DNA of 55,134 nt from Alphaproteobacteria bacterium (GTDB lineage: Bacteria > Pseudomonadota > Alphaproteobacteria > JAEULC01). The stretch covers positions 1 to 55,134 of the forward strand of contig JAKLKW010000021.1 of assembly GCA_023150455.1 (NCBI GenBank). Reading direction: 5' to 3'. The notes below the pieces were generated by a model, which was not told the DNA's origin, did no database searches, and saw nothing but the letters and a program-made list of their open reading frames with translations. A program made the translations under genes and the position numbers. The first letter of the stretch is position 1. Every line of letters begins with the position of its first letter. Positions 44,309 through 54,564 of this stretch are shown here, piece after piece.

Positions 44309-45190
44309 GTGGACTTCGGCCCCTATCTCCTGCTGGCCACGATGGAAGGCGCGGTCGGCGCGGCGGTGCTGGCGCTGACGGCGCTGGGGCTCTCGCTCGT
44401 GTTCGGCGTCATGCGCGTGGTGAACGTGGCGCACGGCGAGTTCTTCATGCTCGGCGCCGTCATCGCCTGGTGGGTGGCGCATCTCGTCGGCGCGCATCCG
44501 GCGCTGGGTTTCCTCGCCGCGCTCGTCGTGGCCCCGATCATGGTCGGCCTCGTCGCCGCCGTCGCCGAGCGCCTGGTGCTGCGGCGGCTCGGCTATGATC
44601 CCGAGGCCACCATCGTCGCGACGATCGGGCTGCTTTACGTGATCCAGCAGGCGGCATTGTCCACGTTCGGGCCGGACGCGCGGCCCGTCGAGCCGCCGGT
44701 CGATTTCCGCATCCTGCTGCCCTGGTTCGGCTACTCCGGCTACAAGCTGCTGGTCATCGCGGCCGCGGCCGCGCTGATGCTTTGCGTGTGGTGGGTGCTC
44801 GCGCGCACGCGCGTCGGCCTGATGATGCGCGCGACCCGGTTCGATCGCGAGACGGCGCGCGCCTTCGCCATCCCGGTGGACCGCGTCTATGGCGGCGTGT
44901 TCGCGCTCGGCGCCATGCTGGCCGCCGTCGGCGCCGTGCTGATCGTGCCGATCCAGCAGGCGCACTACCTGATGGGCCACGACCCGCTGCTGCTCTCGTT
45001 CATCGTCGTGATCATCGGGGGCCTCGGCAGCCTGCGCGGCACGGTCCTCGCCGCGCTCGTCATCGGCATGAGCGACGGCGTCATCTCGGTCTTCTTCAGC
45101 CCGACGCTGGCGAAGATCCTGGCAACGCTGCTGGTCGCGATCGTGCTGGTGATCCGGCCGACCGGCTTGTTCGGGGCGCGCGCGGCATGA
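44309..45190 (+). CDS. Branched-chain amino acid ABC permease, LivH-type
   Basis: A 293-residue inner-membrane permease with about eight helices and the LivH motifs ALTALGLSLVFGVMRVVNVAHGEFFMLGA and FIVVIIGGLGSLRGTVLAALVIGMSD. The start is GTG. Its last 4 nt overlap the LivM-type gene (ATGA). With LivM it forms the channel for the Tat-exported binding protein. Confidence 0.94.
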   Translation: MDFGPYLLLATMEGAVGAAVLALTALGLSLVFGVMRVVNVAHGEFFMLGAVIAWWVAHLVGAHPALGFLAALVVAPIMVGLVAAVAERLVLRRLGYDPEATIVATIGLLYVIQQAALSTFGPDARPVEPPVDFRILLPWFGYSGYKLLVIAAAAALMLCVWWVLARTRVGLMMRATRFDRETARAFAIPVDRVYGGVFALGAMLAAVGAVLIVPIQQAHYLMGHDPLLLSFIVVIIGGLGSLRGTVLAALVIGMSDGVISVFFSPTLAKILATLLVAIVLVIRPTGLFGARAA

Positions 45191-46137
45191 CCGCGGGCGG
45201 CCTCGACCGCGCGGCCCTGCTGCACCTGGCCGTTCCGGCGCTCCTGTTCGCGCTGCAGTTCGTGCTGCCGGACTATCACCACGTGAATCTCGCGCGCGTG
45301 ATGGTGCTGGCAAGCTTCGCCGCCGGCTACAACATCGTGTTTGGCTATACGGGCCTCTTGAGCCTCGGCCATGCCATGTTCTTCGGCGCGGGTCTCTACA
45401 CCGCGGGCCTGCTGGCGCAGTACGCCGGGGTCGCGGCGGCGCCGGGCTTCGTGCTGGCGATCCTCGCCGGCGCCCTGTTCGCCGCGCTGGTCGGCATCCT
45501 GGCGCTCAGGACCAGCGGCGTTTCCTTCATGATCGTGACGCTGATGTTTGCCCAGGCCGCCTACCTGGCGCTGCACTATTTCGGCGACTACACGCGCAGC
45601 GACGAAGGCTTCGTCGTGCCGGCCGAGCTGCGCCGCCTGTTCGGCCTGGCGCTCGCGGACCCGGCAACGCGCTACTTCACAGCGCTCGCCTTGTTCACCG
45701 GCACGCTGGCGGTCTGCCATGCCGTCGCCCGCTCCTCGTTCGGCCGCGTCCTGGCGGCGATCCGCGAGAACGAGGAGCGCACGCGCATGCTGGGCTACGA
45801 CGTCTTCGCCTACAAGCTCGTGGCGCTGGCGCTGTCCGGAGCCGTGTCGGCGGCGGCGGGCGCGGCCTATGCGATGCTGTTCGGCTATGTCGGGGCCGGC
45901 CTCGCCTCGATCCAGTACTCGATCTATCCGCTGCTCTGGGTGCTGATGGGCGGCGCGGCGACCGTGCTGGGCCCGTTCCTCGGCACGCTGGCGATGTTCT
46001 ACCTCGTCGACACCGCCAGCGGCTTCACCTCGGCCTATCTGTTCCTGGTCGGTCTGGCGCTGATCGCGCTGGTGCTGTTCTTCCCCAAGGGCGTGCTCGG
46101 CACGCTCCGCGAGCGGGCGCTGCCGTGGCTGCCGTGA
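45187..46137 (+). CDS. Branched-chain amino acid ABC permease, LivM-type
   Basis: A 316-residue second permease with the LivM motifs AAGYNIVFGYTGLLSLGHAMFFGAGLYTAGLL and SFGRVLAAIRENEERTRMLGYDVFAYKL (coupling loop). It has about nine hydrophobic helices. The ATG overlaps the LivH-type stop, and the next ATPase gene begins inside its last codons. Confidence 0.94.
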   Translation: MTAGGLDRAALLHLAVPALLFALQFVLPDYHHVNLARVMVLASFAAGYNIVFGYTGLLSLGHAMFFGAGLYTAGLLAQYAGVAAAPGFVLAILAGALFAALVGILALRTSGVSFMIVTLMFAQAAYLALHYFGDYTRSDEGFVVPAELRRLFGLALADPATRYFTALALFTGTLAVCHAVARSSFGRVLAAIRENEERTRMLGYDVFAYKLVALALSGAVSAAAGAAYAMLFGYVGAGLASIQYSIYPLLWVLMGGAATVLGPFLGTLAMFYLVDTASGFTSAYLFLVGLALIALVLFFPKGVLGTLRERALPWLP

Positions 46138-46858
46138 CGCTGCTCGAGACCGAGGGCCTGAGCCGCCGCTTCGGCGGGCTGACCGCCGTGGACGGCGTCG
46201 CCTTCCAGCTGGCGGAAGGCGAGATCCGCGGCCTGATCGGCCCGAACGGCGCCGGCAAGACCACCTTCGTCAGCCTGCTCTCGGGCCGCATCCGGCCGAG
46301 CGCCGGCCGCATCCGCTTCGCCGGCGAGGACGTGACGATGCTGCCGGCGCACAAGCGCGTCGGGCGCGGCATCGCCTACACGTTCCAGATCACCTCGATC
46401 TTCGCCCGCATGACGGCGCTGGACAACGTCAAGCTGGCGGCGCAGCGCCGGCTGGCGCACTCCTGGGCGGGACCCGACTCGGAGCGACTGGAAGCCGCCG
46501 CGATGGATGCGCTGGCGCGCGTGGGACTTGCCGCGCGCGCGGGCGGGCTCGCCGGCACGCTCAGCTACGGGCATCAGCGCCTGCTCGAGGTCGCCATGGG
46601 CCTCGCCATGGCGCCGCGCCTCCTGATGCTGGACGAGCCGACTCAAGGGCTGTCGGACGAGGAGATTGCCGGCTTCGTCGGTCTCGTGCGCGGCATCGCG
46701 CGCGACGCCACGGTGCTGCTGATCGAACACAACATGCGCGTGGTCATGGAGCTGGCCTCACGCATCACGGTGCTGGAGCGCGGCCGCATCCTGGCCGAGG
46801 GCACGCCGGCCGAGATCCGCCGCGACGAGGCCGTCCAGCGCGCCTATCTGGGGGGCTG

Positions 46859-46859
<1 letters not shown>
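46125..46859 (+). CDS. Branched-chain amino acid ABC ATPase, LivG-type
   Basis: A 244-residue ATPase with Walker A GPNGAGKTT, Q-loop FQITSIF, signature LSYGHQRLLEVAMGL, Walker B LLMLDEPTQGL and H-loop IEHNMRVVM. The signature reads LSYGH, as is common in LivG proteins. GTG at 46125 gives the longest form; GTG at 46134 would overlap the LivM stop as GTGA and is equally credible. Confidence 0.93.
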
Positions 46860-47560
<701 letters not shown>

Positions 47561-47578
47561 GAGCGGTGGCGCTCCGCC

Positions 47579-48920
47579 CTACCCGTTCGCGACGGCCCGG
47601 GGCGCGTCGGCCGGGTCGAGCACGACGCGGTTGCGCCCGCTCTGCTTGGCGCGGTAGAGCGCGGCGTCGGCGCGGGCGATCAAGGCGTCGGGCTCCTCGC
47701 CCGGGCGGGCCAGCGCCACGCCGATGCTGATGGTCACGACGAACCTGCCGTCGGGCGCGCGCGGCTCGGCGATGGGGGTTTCCTGCACCGCCTGGCGCAG
47801 GCGCTCGGCCACGCGCAGCGCCACCTCGATGTCGGCGTCGGGCATCACCACCATGAACTCCTCGCCGCCCATGCGCGCGACCGAGTCGACCGCGCGCACC
47901 ACGTCGCTGACGCTGTGGGCGACCGCCTTCAGCACCTCGTCGCCGACCGGGTGGCCGTAGGTGTCGTTGACCTTCTTGAAGTGGTCGATGTCGAACATGA
48001 ACAGCGCGAGCATCTTCTCGGACGCCGCGGCCTGGTTCATGAGGCCCGGCAGGTGCGTCGACATGTAGCGCCGGTTGTAGAGGCCGGTCAGGCTGTCGGT
48101 CAGCGCCATCTCCAGCCCGCGCTGGTAGTTCTGGCGCAACCGGTCCTGGAACCGGCGCCGGCGGATCTGCGTGCGCACGCGCGCCAGCAGCCAGGCGGGC
48201 CGTGTCGGCGTCGCCGATCACGAGCAGGATCGGCAGGTGCCGCGTCGTCTCCTGCGAGCGCAGCTGCGAGCAGAAGCGCAGCGCGTCCTCGTTCTTCAGG
48301 CCCAGGTTGACCACGAACAGGTCCGGCGCCTGGGCCTGGGCGGCGGCGAAGGCCTCGGCGGTGGACGTGACGCGGGTCGGGCGATGCCCGGCGGCGGTCA
48401 GCGCATCGCACATCTTGCGCGCTTCGATGTTGCTGTCCTCGAGCACGATCACGCAAGCGCCCGACGTGTCGATGTTGAGCGACGCGGTCTCCTTGAGCAC
48501 GCCCAGGTCGCCGCTGGTCTGCTCGCGCAGCCTGAGCTCGTCCATCATCATCTTGAGCCGGACCAGCGAGCGCACGCGCGCGAACAGCGCCATGTCGTTG
48601 ACGGGCTTGGTGAGGAAGTCGTCGGCGCCGGCATCGAGGCCGCGCACGCGGTCCTCGGGGTCGCTCAGCGCCGTCACCATCACCACGGGGATATGCGCGG
48701 TCCTCGGGTTCTGGCGGATGCGCCGGCAGACCTCGAACCCGTCCATGCCCGGCATCATGACGTCGAGCAGGACGATGTCGGGCAGGTGCTCGGCCATGCG
48801 GGCAAGCGCGGTAGCGCCGTCCATCGCCGTCACGACGTCGAAATACTCGCTGGTCAGCTTGGCTTCCAGCAGCCGCACATTGGGCAGGACGTCGTCGACG
48901 ACTAGGACACGCGCGCTCAT
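47579..48920 (-). pseudogene. pleD: pleD-type response regulator/diguanylate cyclase, frameshifted with internal deletion
   Basis: PleD (REC-REC-GGDEF) makes cyclic di-GMP to control cell polarity and development. The first receiver (Asp53 in LLDVMMPGMDG, Lys in LTKPVND) and most of the second are in one frame from ATG 48920. The frame then breaks near 48184-48197, where VIGDADTARLA should continue through about 20 residues to LARVRTQIRR. The GGDEF domain (47579 to about 48180), with GGEEF and an RAVD inhibitory site, is intact in another frame. A deletion of about 60 nt, not a multiple of 3, is implied. Either pleD is inactive, or the assembly has an error. Confidence 0.8.
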
Positions 48921-48944
48921 GGCATCGTCATTCGTTCGGGCGGC

Positions 48945-49310
48945 TCAGTTGAGGAACTTCTGCACCGTCGCCAGGAAATGCGCGACCGAGATGGGCTTGG
49001 CGATATAGGCCTCGCAGCCCCCTTCCCGGATCTTCTCCTCGTCCCCCTTCATGGCGAAGGCCGTGACGGCGATGACCGGGATCGCCTTCAGGTCGTCGTC
49101 CTCCTTGATCCACTTGGTCACTTCCAGGCCCGAGACCTCGGGCAGCTGGATGTCCATCAGGATCAGGTCGGGCTTGGCGCTGCGGGCCAGGCGCAGCGCC
49201 TCCATGCCGTCCCGGGTCTGCAAGATATTGTAGCCGTGGGCTTCCAGAAGATCGTGGAACAACTTCATGTTGAGCTCGTTGTCTTCCACGATCAGGATCG
49301 TTTTCGCCAT
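48945..49310 (-). CDS. divK: Single-domain response regulator DivK
   Basis: The 121-residue receiver-only protein matches alphaproteobacterial Div[26 protein letters not shown], phosphoacceptor Asp53 in [25 protein letters not shown] and YIAKPIS with the conserved Lys. DivK relays phosphate between polar histidine kinases and controls the CtrA cell-cycle pathway. The kinases DivJ and PleC are not in the window. pleD begins 24 nt after its stop, the conserved divK-pleD order. Confidence 0.95.
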   Translation of the reverse strand: MAKTILIVEDNELNMKLFHDLLEAHGYNILQTRDGMEALRLARSAKPDLILMDIQLPEVSGLEVTKWIKEDDDLKAIPVIAVTAFAMKGDEEKIREGGCEAYIAKPISVAHFLATVQKFLN

Positions 49311-49439
49311 TTTATGTCCACCAATCCCGGCGATTCCCCGGCGCTGCGACGCCCGGGGACGACTTGCACCAGCACGAACTGCACCGTGACCGCGATCCAG
49401 CCCGGATCGGGCCCCGGAATCGGCCGGACAATCCGCCCG

Positions 49440-49500
49440 CGGCGGCGCCACGCCGCCGAACACTTGCATAATACATGAGGCGTTTCCGAAATGTTAACAT
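49440..49500. promoter_or_regulatory. Hairpin and TTAAC-containing palindrome in divK/ROK intergenic region
   Basis: Two symmetric elements lie in the 241-nt divergent gap. CGGCGGCG/CGCCGCCG is an 8-bp inverted repeat at 49440-49458 with a 3-nt centre. ATGTTAACAT is a perfect palindrome at 49491-49500, AT-rich against the background. TTAAC is a CtrA half-site, but no second TTAA at the right spacing is seen. They could regulate divK or the ROK-dinB pair. Confidence 0.3.
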
Positions 49501-49551
49501 AAACGGGTCGAAGCCGGCCCCGGCCCTTGGGGGCCGGCCGGGCGGGATGGC

Positions 49552-50517
49552 ATGCGCATCGGAATCGATCTGGGCGGCACGAAAATCGAGGCCGTCGCCC
49601 TCGACCGGGAGAGCGGCCGCGAATTGCTGCGCCGGCGCCGGCCGACCCCGCGCGCCGCTTGCGGGGCCGAGCGGGCGCCGGGCCGGGCGGCCGCCCTCTA
49701 TCAGGCGATCGTGCAGGCGATCGTCGAGCTGGTCGGGACTGTCGAGCGGGAGATCGGCCGGCGCGGCACGGTCGGAGTCGGCATACCCGGGGCCATCTCG
49801 CCTGCCACCGGGCTGGTGAAGAACGCCAATACGACCTGCCTGATCGGCCATGCGCTGGACCGCGATCTCGGGGCGGCGCTCGGCCGGCCGGTGCGCCTTG
49901 CCAATGACGCGAATTGCTTCGCCCTTTCTGAAGCCACCGATGGGGCGGCCGCGGGGGCCGGCGTCGTGTTCGGGGTGATCATCGGCACCGGCTGCGGCGG
50001 CGGCCTCGTGGTCGGCGGACGGGTGCTGGCCGGGCACAACGCGGTCGCCGGTGAGTGGGGCCACAATCCCCTGCCCTGGCCCGACGCCGACGAGCGCGAA
50101 GGCGGCCGCTTCGCCCGCCGCTGCTGGTGCGGCAAGTGGAACTGCATCGAGACCTTCGTCAGCGGCCCCGGCCTGGCGGCGGACTACCGGACCGCCACCG
50201 GCGACGAGCGCGATGCCGCCGCCATCGCCGCCAGCGCCGCGTCGGGCCATGCGCCCGCGCGCGCCGCGCTGGAGCGCCATGCCGACCGCCTGGCGCGGGC
50301 GCTGGCGACCATCGTCAACGTGGTCGATCCCGACGTCGTGGTGCTGGGCGGCGGCGTTTCGAATCTCGCGCATCTCTATCGCGAGGTGCCGGCGCGCTGG
50401 GGCCGCTATGCCTTCACCGACCAGGTCGCGACGGCGCTGGTGCCGCCGAAACACGGCGACTCCTCGGGCGTGCGCGGCGCCGCCTGGCTGTGGCCCGCCG
50501 GCGAGGCCGCGACATGA
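49552..50517 (+). CDS. ROK-family sugar kinase
   Basis: The 321-residue kinase begins [18 protein letters not shown] (phosphate-binding motif). It has [13 protein letters not shown] with the catalytic Asp of the ND-ANC motif, GTGCGGGLV, and a zinc site built from AGEWGHNPL and [17 protein letters not shown]. This cysteine cluster is the usual ROK zinc motif. The substrate is a hexose or fructose-like sugar; no sugar pathway gene is adjacent. dinB overlaps its stop (ATGA). Confidence 0.92.
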   Translation: MRIGIDLGGTKIEAVALDRESGRELLRRRRPTPRAACGAERAPGRAAALYQAIVQAIVELVGTVEREIGRRGTVGVGIPGAISPATGLVKNANTTCLIGHALDRDLGAALGRPVRLANDANCFALSEATDGAAAGAGVVFGVIIGTGCGGGLVVGGRVLAGHNAVAGEWGHNPLPWPDADEREGGRFARRCWCGKWNCIETFVSGPGLAADYRTATGDERDAAAIAASAASGHAPARAALERHADRLARALATIVNVVDPDVVVLGGGVSNLAHLYREVPARWGRYAFTDQVATALVPPKHGDSSGVRGAAWLWPAGEAAT

Positions 50518-51794
50518 CCTGGCTGTGCCGCGACTGCGGCGCCGACGGACGCCTGGACGACCCCGGTCGCGACCGGCGGCCGCCCCGCTGCCCGGCCTGC
50601 GGCTCGCCGCGGCTGATCGCGCATGCCGAGCTGGACGCGCTGTCGATCGCGCATATCGACTGCGACGCCTTCTATGCCACGGTGGAAAAGCGCGACCGGC
50701 CCGAGTTGAGCGACCGGCCGGTCGTCGTCGGCGGCGGGCGGCGCGGCGTCGTGTCGGCCGCGTGCTACGTGGCGCGGATGTACGGCGTGCGCTCGGCCAT
50801 GCCGATGTTCAAGGCGCTCGAGGCCTGCCCCGAGGCCGTCGTCATCCCGCCCGACATGGCGAAGTACGCCGCGGTCGGAAGGCAGGTGCGCGCGCTCATG
50901 CGCGCGGTCACGCCGCTGGTCGAGCCCTTGTCGATCGACGAGGCGTTCCTCGACCTCAGCGGCACCGAGGCGGTGCACCACGCCTACCCCGCGCGCACGC
51001 TGGCCGCGCTCGCGCGCCGCATCGAGCGCGACCTCGGCGTCACCGTGTCGATCGGCCTCAGCTACAACAAGTTCCTGGCCAAGATCGCCTCGGACCTCGA
51101 CAAGCCGCGCGGCTTCGCGGTGATCGGGCAGCGCGACGCGCTCGATTTCCTGGGGCCGCGGCCGGTCGGCACGATCTGGGGCGTCGGCAAGGCGCTGGAG
51201 GCGCGGCTCAACGCCGACGGCATCGGCACGATCGCGCAGCTGCGCGAGCGCGACGAGCGCGAGCTGGTCGCGCGCTACGGCACGATCGGCCGGCGCCTCC
51301 ACCGCTTCGCCCGCGGCGAGGACGACCGCAAGGTCGAGCCGGACCGGCCGACCAAGAGCATCTCGGCCGAGAACACCTTCGACAGGGACCGCGCCGATCT
51401 CGCGTTCCTGCGCGCCGAGCTGTGGCCCTTGTGCGAGACCGTGTCGCGGCGGCTGAAGAAGAGCGGCCTGGCGGCGCGCAGCGTGACGCTGAAGCTCAAG
51501 ACCGCGCAGTTCCGCCTGATCACCCGATCGACGCACCTGGCCGCGCCGACGCAACTCGCCGAGACGCTGTTCCGCAGCGCCGAGCAATTGCTGCAACCCG
51601 AGCTCGACGGTACGCGCTTCCGCCTAATCGGCGTCGGCGGCGCCGACCTGAGCGACGCGACCGAGGCGGACCCGCCCGACTTGTTCGATCCGGAAGCAAA
51701 CAAGCGGCGCAAGATCGAGCAGACGATCGACCAGCTCCGCGGCAAGCTCGGCGACAAGGTGATCGCCAAGGGGCGCGGACTGCGCCGGCCATGA
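50514..51794 (+). CDS. dinB: DNA polymerase IV (Y family) with N-terminal zinc ribbon
   Basis: A 426-residue translesion polymerase. Residues 1-30 form a zinc ribbon (Cys5, Cys8, Cys26, Cys29), an extension seen in alphaproteobacterial DinB proteins. The palm has Asp49 ([15 protein letters not shown]) and Asp142/Glu143 (SIDEAFLDL); the helix-hairpin-helix region follows ([20 protein letters not shown]), then the little finger. A beta-clamp motif may lie near the end (DLFD). It is translationally coupled to the ROK gene rather than to a damage-inducible operon; no LexA box was recognised. Confidence 0.94.
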   Translation: MTWLCRDCGADGRLDDPGRDRRPPRCPACGSPRLIAHAELDALSIAHIDCDAFYATVEKRDRPELSDRPVVVGGGRRGVVSAACYVARMYGVRSAMPMFKALEACPEAVVIPPDMAKYAAVGRQVRALMRAVTPLVEPLSIDEAFLDLSGTEAVHHAYPARTLAALARRIERDLGVTVSIGLSYNKFLAKIASDLDKPRGFAVIGQRDALDFLGPRPVGTIWGVGKALEARLNADGIGTIAQLRERDERELVARYGTIGRRLHRFARGEDDRKVEPDRPTKSISAENTFDRDRADLAFLRAELWPLCETVSRRLKKSGLAARSVTLKLKTAQFRLITRSTHLAAPTQLAETLFRSAEQLLQPELDGTRFRLIGVGGADLSDATEADPPDLFDPEANKRRKIEQTIDQLRGKLGDKVIAKGRGLRRP

Positions 51795-51837
51795 GCAGTT
51801 TCGACCCCCGCTCGCGCGGGTGGACGAGGGCTGCGGA

Positions 51838-52674
51838 TCAGCAGCTCGGCTTCGGCAGCGGCTCGAATTTCTCCAGCGTGCCCTTGAGCGTGAACTCGCT
51901 GTAGTCGAGCAAGAGGGCGCGGGCGATGCCGTTGTCCTGCAGGTCGAGGCCGATCTCGTAGTCGGGCTGGGTGCTGTCTTCCTTCTCGACCGAGAAATAG
52001 GCCATGCGCATGTGCCAGCCCGGGCGGTCGAGCAGCGGTTCGGCGCCCTTGACGCCGGTCGCGAGCGCACGGCCGATCAGCGCGTTGACGTCGGACGCGC
52101 CCTCGGGCGTGGCGCCGTCGAACACCCGGCGCGGCACGATGCGGTCGCCGGCCTTGGCGCGCTCGAGCAGCACCAGCGTGTGCTCGGTCGGGAAGATCGT
52201 TCCGGCCGGCAGGTCCATCGTGCTCTTCTTCGGCAGGGTGAAGCTGGCCGCGCCGGCCTTGCCCGGTCCCGCGAGCTTCGCCTCGCCGCTGATGTCGGTG
52301 TCCGGCTTGCCGTCCTTGCTCTTGCGCACCTTGAAGCGATAGGAGAGCCCGTCCTTCGACTCCCAGGTGGCGTAGTTCGTCACGATCTCGATCTCGCCCT
52401 GCTGCGCGGTCACCAGCAGCAGGCGGTAGCGCTGCTCCACCGTCCAGCCGTCGCAGCTGTCGCCCCATTCGAACTGCAGCGCGCCGTGTGCCGAGACGAC
52501 GCCGCTGCCGTTCTTCACGGCGCTGAGGTTGATCGCGTAGATCGCGCGGTGCGGCGCCACGTCGATGGCGGGCCCGGCGGCGGACGGGGTGTCGGGGGCG
52601 GAAAGGAGGCACGCGGCGGCCACGGCGACGGGAGCGAGCACCTTGCCGCGGGGTCCTGGCTTCAGCTTGATCAT
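51838..52674 (-). CDS. EipB-family (DUF1849) periplasmic envelope protein
   Basis: The 278-residue protein has a signal peptide (KVLAPVAVAAACLLSA) and the DUF1849 pattern: APHRAIYAINL, FEWGDSCDGWTVEQRYRLLL, TNYATWESKDGLSYRFKV, MDLPAGTIFPTEHTL and the C-terminal GTLEKFEPLPKPSC. Known EipB is a periplasmic beta-spiral protein needed for envelope integrity, with one disulfide between an N-terminal Cys and the C-terminal Cys. Both cysteines are present here (GDSC and the last residue). A second homologue is encoded at 53608-54465. Confidence 0.87.
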   Translation of the reverse strand: MIKLKPGPRGKVLAPVAVAAACLLSAPDTPSAAGPAIDVAPHRAIYAINLSAVKNGSGVVSAHGALQFEWGDSCDGWTVEQRYRLLLVTAQQGEIEIVTNYATWESKDGLSYRFKVRKSKDGKPDTDISGEAKLAGPGKAGAASFTLPKKSTMDLPAGTIFPTEHTLVLLERAKAGDRIVPRRVFDGATPEGASDVNALIGRALATGVKGAEPLLDRPGWHMRMAYFSVEKEDSTQPDYEIGLDLQDNGIARALLLDYSEFTLKGTLEKFEPLPKPSC

Positions 52675-52919
52675 GGTCGCGGATCGTGGTGGCGAATAAG
52701 GGCGGAAATGCGGCATCGGCCCGGGGGTTCCGCGCCGCCATGCCCTGCCTGCAGGTATTTCCACCCTGTGTCCTTCCGGCCTCGGCAGAATTTGCCCACC
52801 CGGGAGGCAACCCGTTGATCCGGCACGCCAAACGCCCTGGCACCGCGCTTGCTACGAGTCCCGCGCCAGGAGTCGCTTGAACGGAGGGGACTCCGGCAGG
52901 GAACAGGGAGTTTGCCCGA

Positions 52920-53594
52920 ATGAACGGCCTGGTGGGGACCATCATGCCCGCCGCGACCTTCGATCCCGTCGCGATGGCGCGAAGCCTGTTGACCGAGATT
53001 GCCGGCGCGCCGGACAGCGACCGGCACGTGAAGCTTCTGGAGCGCGTGCTCGCCGCGGCGGCCGAGGCGCAGCAGATCGTGGCGGATCAGCGCCAGCGCA
53101 TCGCCGAGCTGGAGGCGCTTTCGGTGACCGACGAACTGACCGGCCTCGCCAACCGGCGCGGCTTCGCCCTGGCGCTGAAGCACGCACTGTCGCACATGCG
53201 ACGCCACGGCGGCCAGGCGGCGCTTATCCTGGTCGACCTTGACGGCTTCAAGGTCGTCAACGACACGTTCGGCCATGCCGCCGGCGATCACGTGCTGCGG
53301 CTGGTGGCCGAAATCCTGCGCGGGCATGTGCGCGATACCGACACGGTGGCGCGGCTCGGCGGCGACGAGTTCGCCATGCTGCTGCCGGGCGCCAGCCAGG
53401 AGCTCGCGCGCTTCCGCGCGACGGCGCTCACGCGCATGGTCGACCGCACCGTGGCGCGCTGGCAGGCGGCGCGCATCCCGGTGGCGGCCAGCTTCGGCCT
53501 CACCATGGTCGACGGCGGCGACGGCCCGGACGCGGCGATGGAGCGTGCCGACCAGTCGATGTATCGCAGCAAGCGCGAGCGCAACGCGGCGTGA
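52920..53594 (+). CDS. Short GGDEF diguanylate cyclase
   Basis: The 224-residue cytoplasmic protein has a helical N-terminal segment (about 1-70, AQQIVADQRQRIAELEAL, likely dimerising) followed by a GGDEF domain: LTGLANRRGF, VDLDGFKVVNDTFGH, the intact GGDEF motif and an RDTD inhibitory (I) site 5 residues upstream of it. It should therefore synthesise cyclic di-GMP with product inhibition. There is no sensory domain or membrane anchor. An AGGGAG site precedes the ATG. It sits between two EipB-family genes and is the only intact GGDEF protein in the window. Confidence 0.9.
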   Translation: MNGLVGTIMPAATFDPVAMARSLLTEIAGAPDSDRHVKLLERVLAAAAEAQQIVADQRQRIAELEALSVTDELTGLANRRGFALALKHALSHMRRHGGQAALILVDLDGFKVVNDTFGHAAGDHVLRLVAEILRGHVRDTDTVARLGGDEFAMLLPGASQELARFRATALTRMVDRTVARWQAARIPVAASFGLTMVDGGDGPDAAMERADQSMYRSKRERNAA

Positions 53595-53607
53595 ACCCGC
53601 CGCGGCG

Positions 53608-54465
53608 TCAGCCGCCGCACTTCGGGCGCGGCAGCGACGCGACCTCGATCAGCTTGGCGCGCACCTGGTAGCGCTGATAGTCGAGCCGCATCATCGGCGA
53701 CACGCCGTTTGCCTGCAGCTCCATGTCGTACTCGAGCTCGGGCTCCGGCGTCTTGCCGGAGAGCGGGAAATAGGCGACCCGCACGTTGCGCACGGGACCG
53801 CCCAGCAGCGTCGCGCCGTTGCCGAGCTCGCCGCCCTGCTTCAGGTCGCTCTCGCGCTCCTTGCCCATGAACACGCTGATCGTATAGGCGCCTTCCAGGT
53901 TGCCGCCGTCGAAGCCAGGCATGGTGAAGAAGTCCACGCCCTGGTCCATCCGCTTCACCAGGTCCAGGTTGAAGGCGACGGGGAACGCGGCGCCGGCGGG
54001 CAGGTCGAACGTCTCGCCCCCGGGCTTGGCGAAGGTGATGCTGCCAGGCTGGTCGGGCGCCGGCCGCTCGGCGGTGCCGGCGGTCTCCTCGACCAGCTGC
54101 CCGTTCTGCCAGTCGCTCGCCTGGAAGCGCAGCAGCGTGCCGTCCTTGGTCTCGTAGCTGGCGTACCGGCTGTCGCTTTCGACCTCGCCGCCCATGTTGT
54201 CGGTCACCGTCATCCTGATGCGCTGACTCAACGACCAGCCCTCGCAGCCCTCGTCGACCTCGATCATCATGGTGCCGGAGACGTTGGCGACCGCGAGCCC
54301 GCCGCGCGGGCTGCCCTTGGCCAGCTGATAGACCGCGCGATGCGGCAGGAATTCGCCGGCCGCGGCTTGGCCGGACAGGAAAGCCGCGAACGGCGGAGAT
54401 GCCGCGAGCGACGCCAGCACCGCGACGGCCAGGATGCGGTCGGCACGCGAGAGAAGGAATGACAT
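53608..54465 (-). CDS. EipB-family (DUF1849) periplasmic envelope protein, second copy
   Basis: The 285-residue product has a signal peptide (ILAVAVLASLAASPPFAAFL) and the same architecture as the first copy: LPHRAVYQLAKG, MIEVDEGCEGWSLSQRIRM, SRYASYETKDGTLLRFQA, FDLPAGAAFPVAF and a C-terminal SLPRPKCGG. The two cysteines expected to form the EipB disulfide are kept. The copies differ throughout, so the duplication is old. It is convergent with the GGDEF gene (13 nt between stops). The ATG at 54465 is chosen because upstream extension lacks a signal-like start. Confidence 0.87.
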   Translation of the reverse strand: MSFLLSRADRILAVAVLASLAASPPFAAFLSGQAAAGEFLPHRAVYQLAKGSPRGGLAVANVSGTMMIEVDEGCEGWSLSQRIRMTVTDNMGGEVESDSRYASYETKDGTLLRFQASDWQNGQLVEETAGTAERPAPDQPGSITFAKPGGETFDLPAGAAFPVAFNLDLVKRMDQGVDFFTMPGFDGGNLEGAYTISVFMGKERESDLKQGGELGNGATLLGGPVRNVRVAYFPLSGKTPEPELEYDMELQANGVSPMMRLDYQRYQVRAKLIEVASLPRPKCGG

Positions 54466-54564
54466 CGGATCACGAACGCCAACGGCGTGCGGGTTTCCTG
54501 GGGCAGGCGCCACGGCCCCTGGGGGCCGCCGCCAGAGGTCGTCCCGCTCGGGCCGGATCGTGCC

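Noticed and set aside
49491..49504. CtrA box upstream of divK
   Set aside because: There is one TTAAC half-site but no second TTAA with the 7-nt spacing, so a CtrA site is not supported.
52686..52880. 64-residue plus-strand ORF between EipB and GGDEF genes
   Set aside because: No Shine-Dalgarno sequence, no recognisable domain and biased composition; more likely the divergent promoter region.
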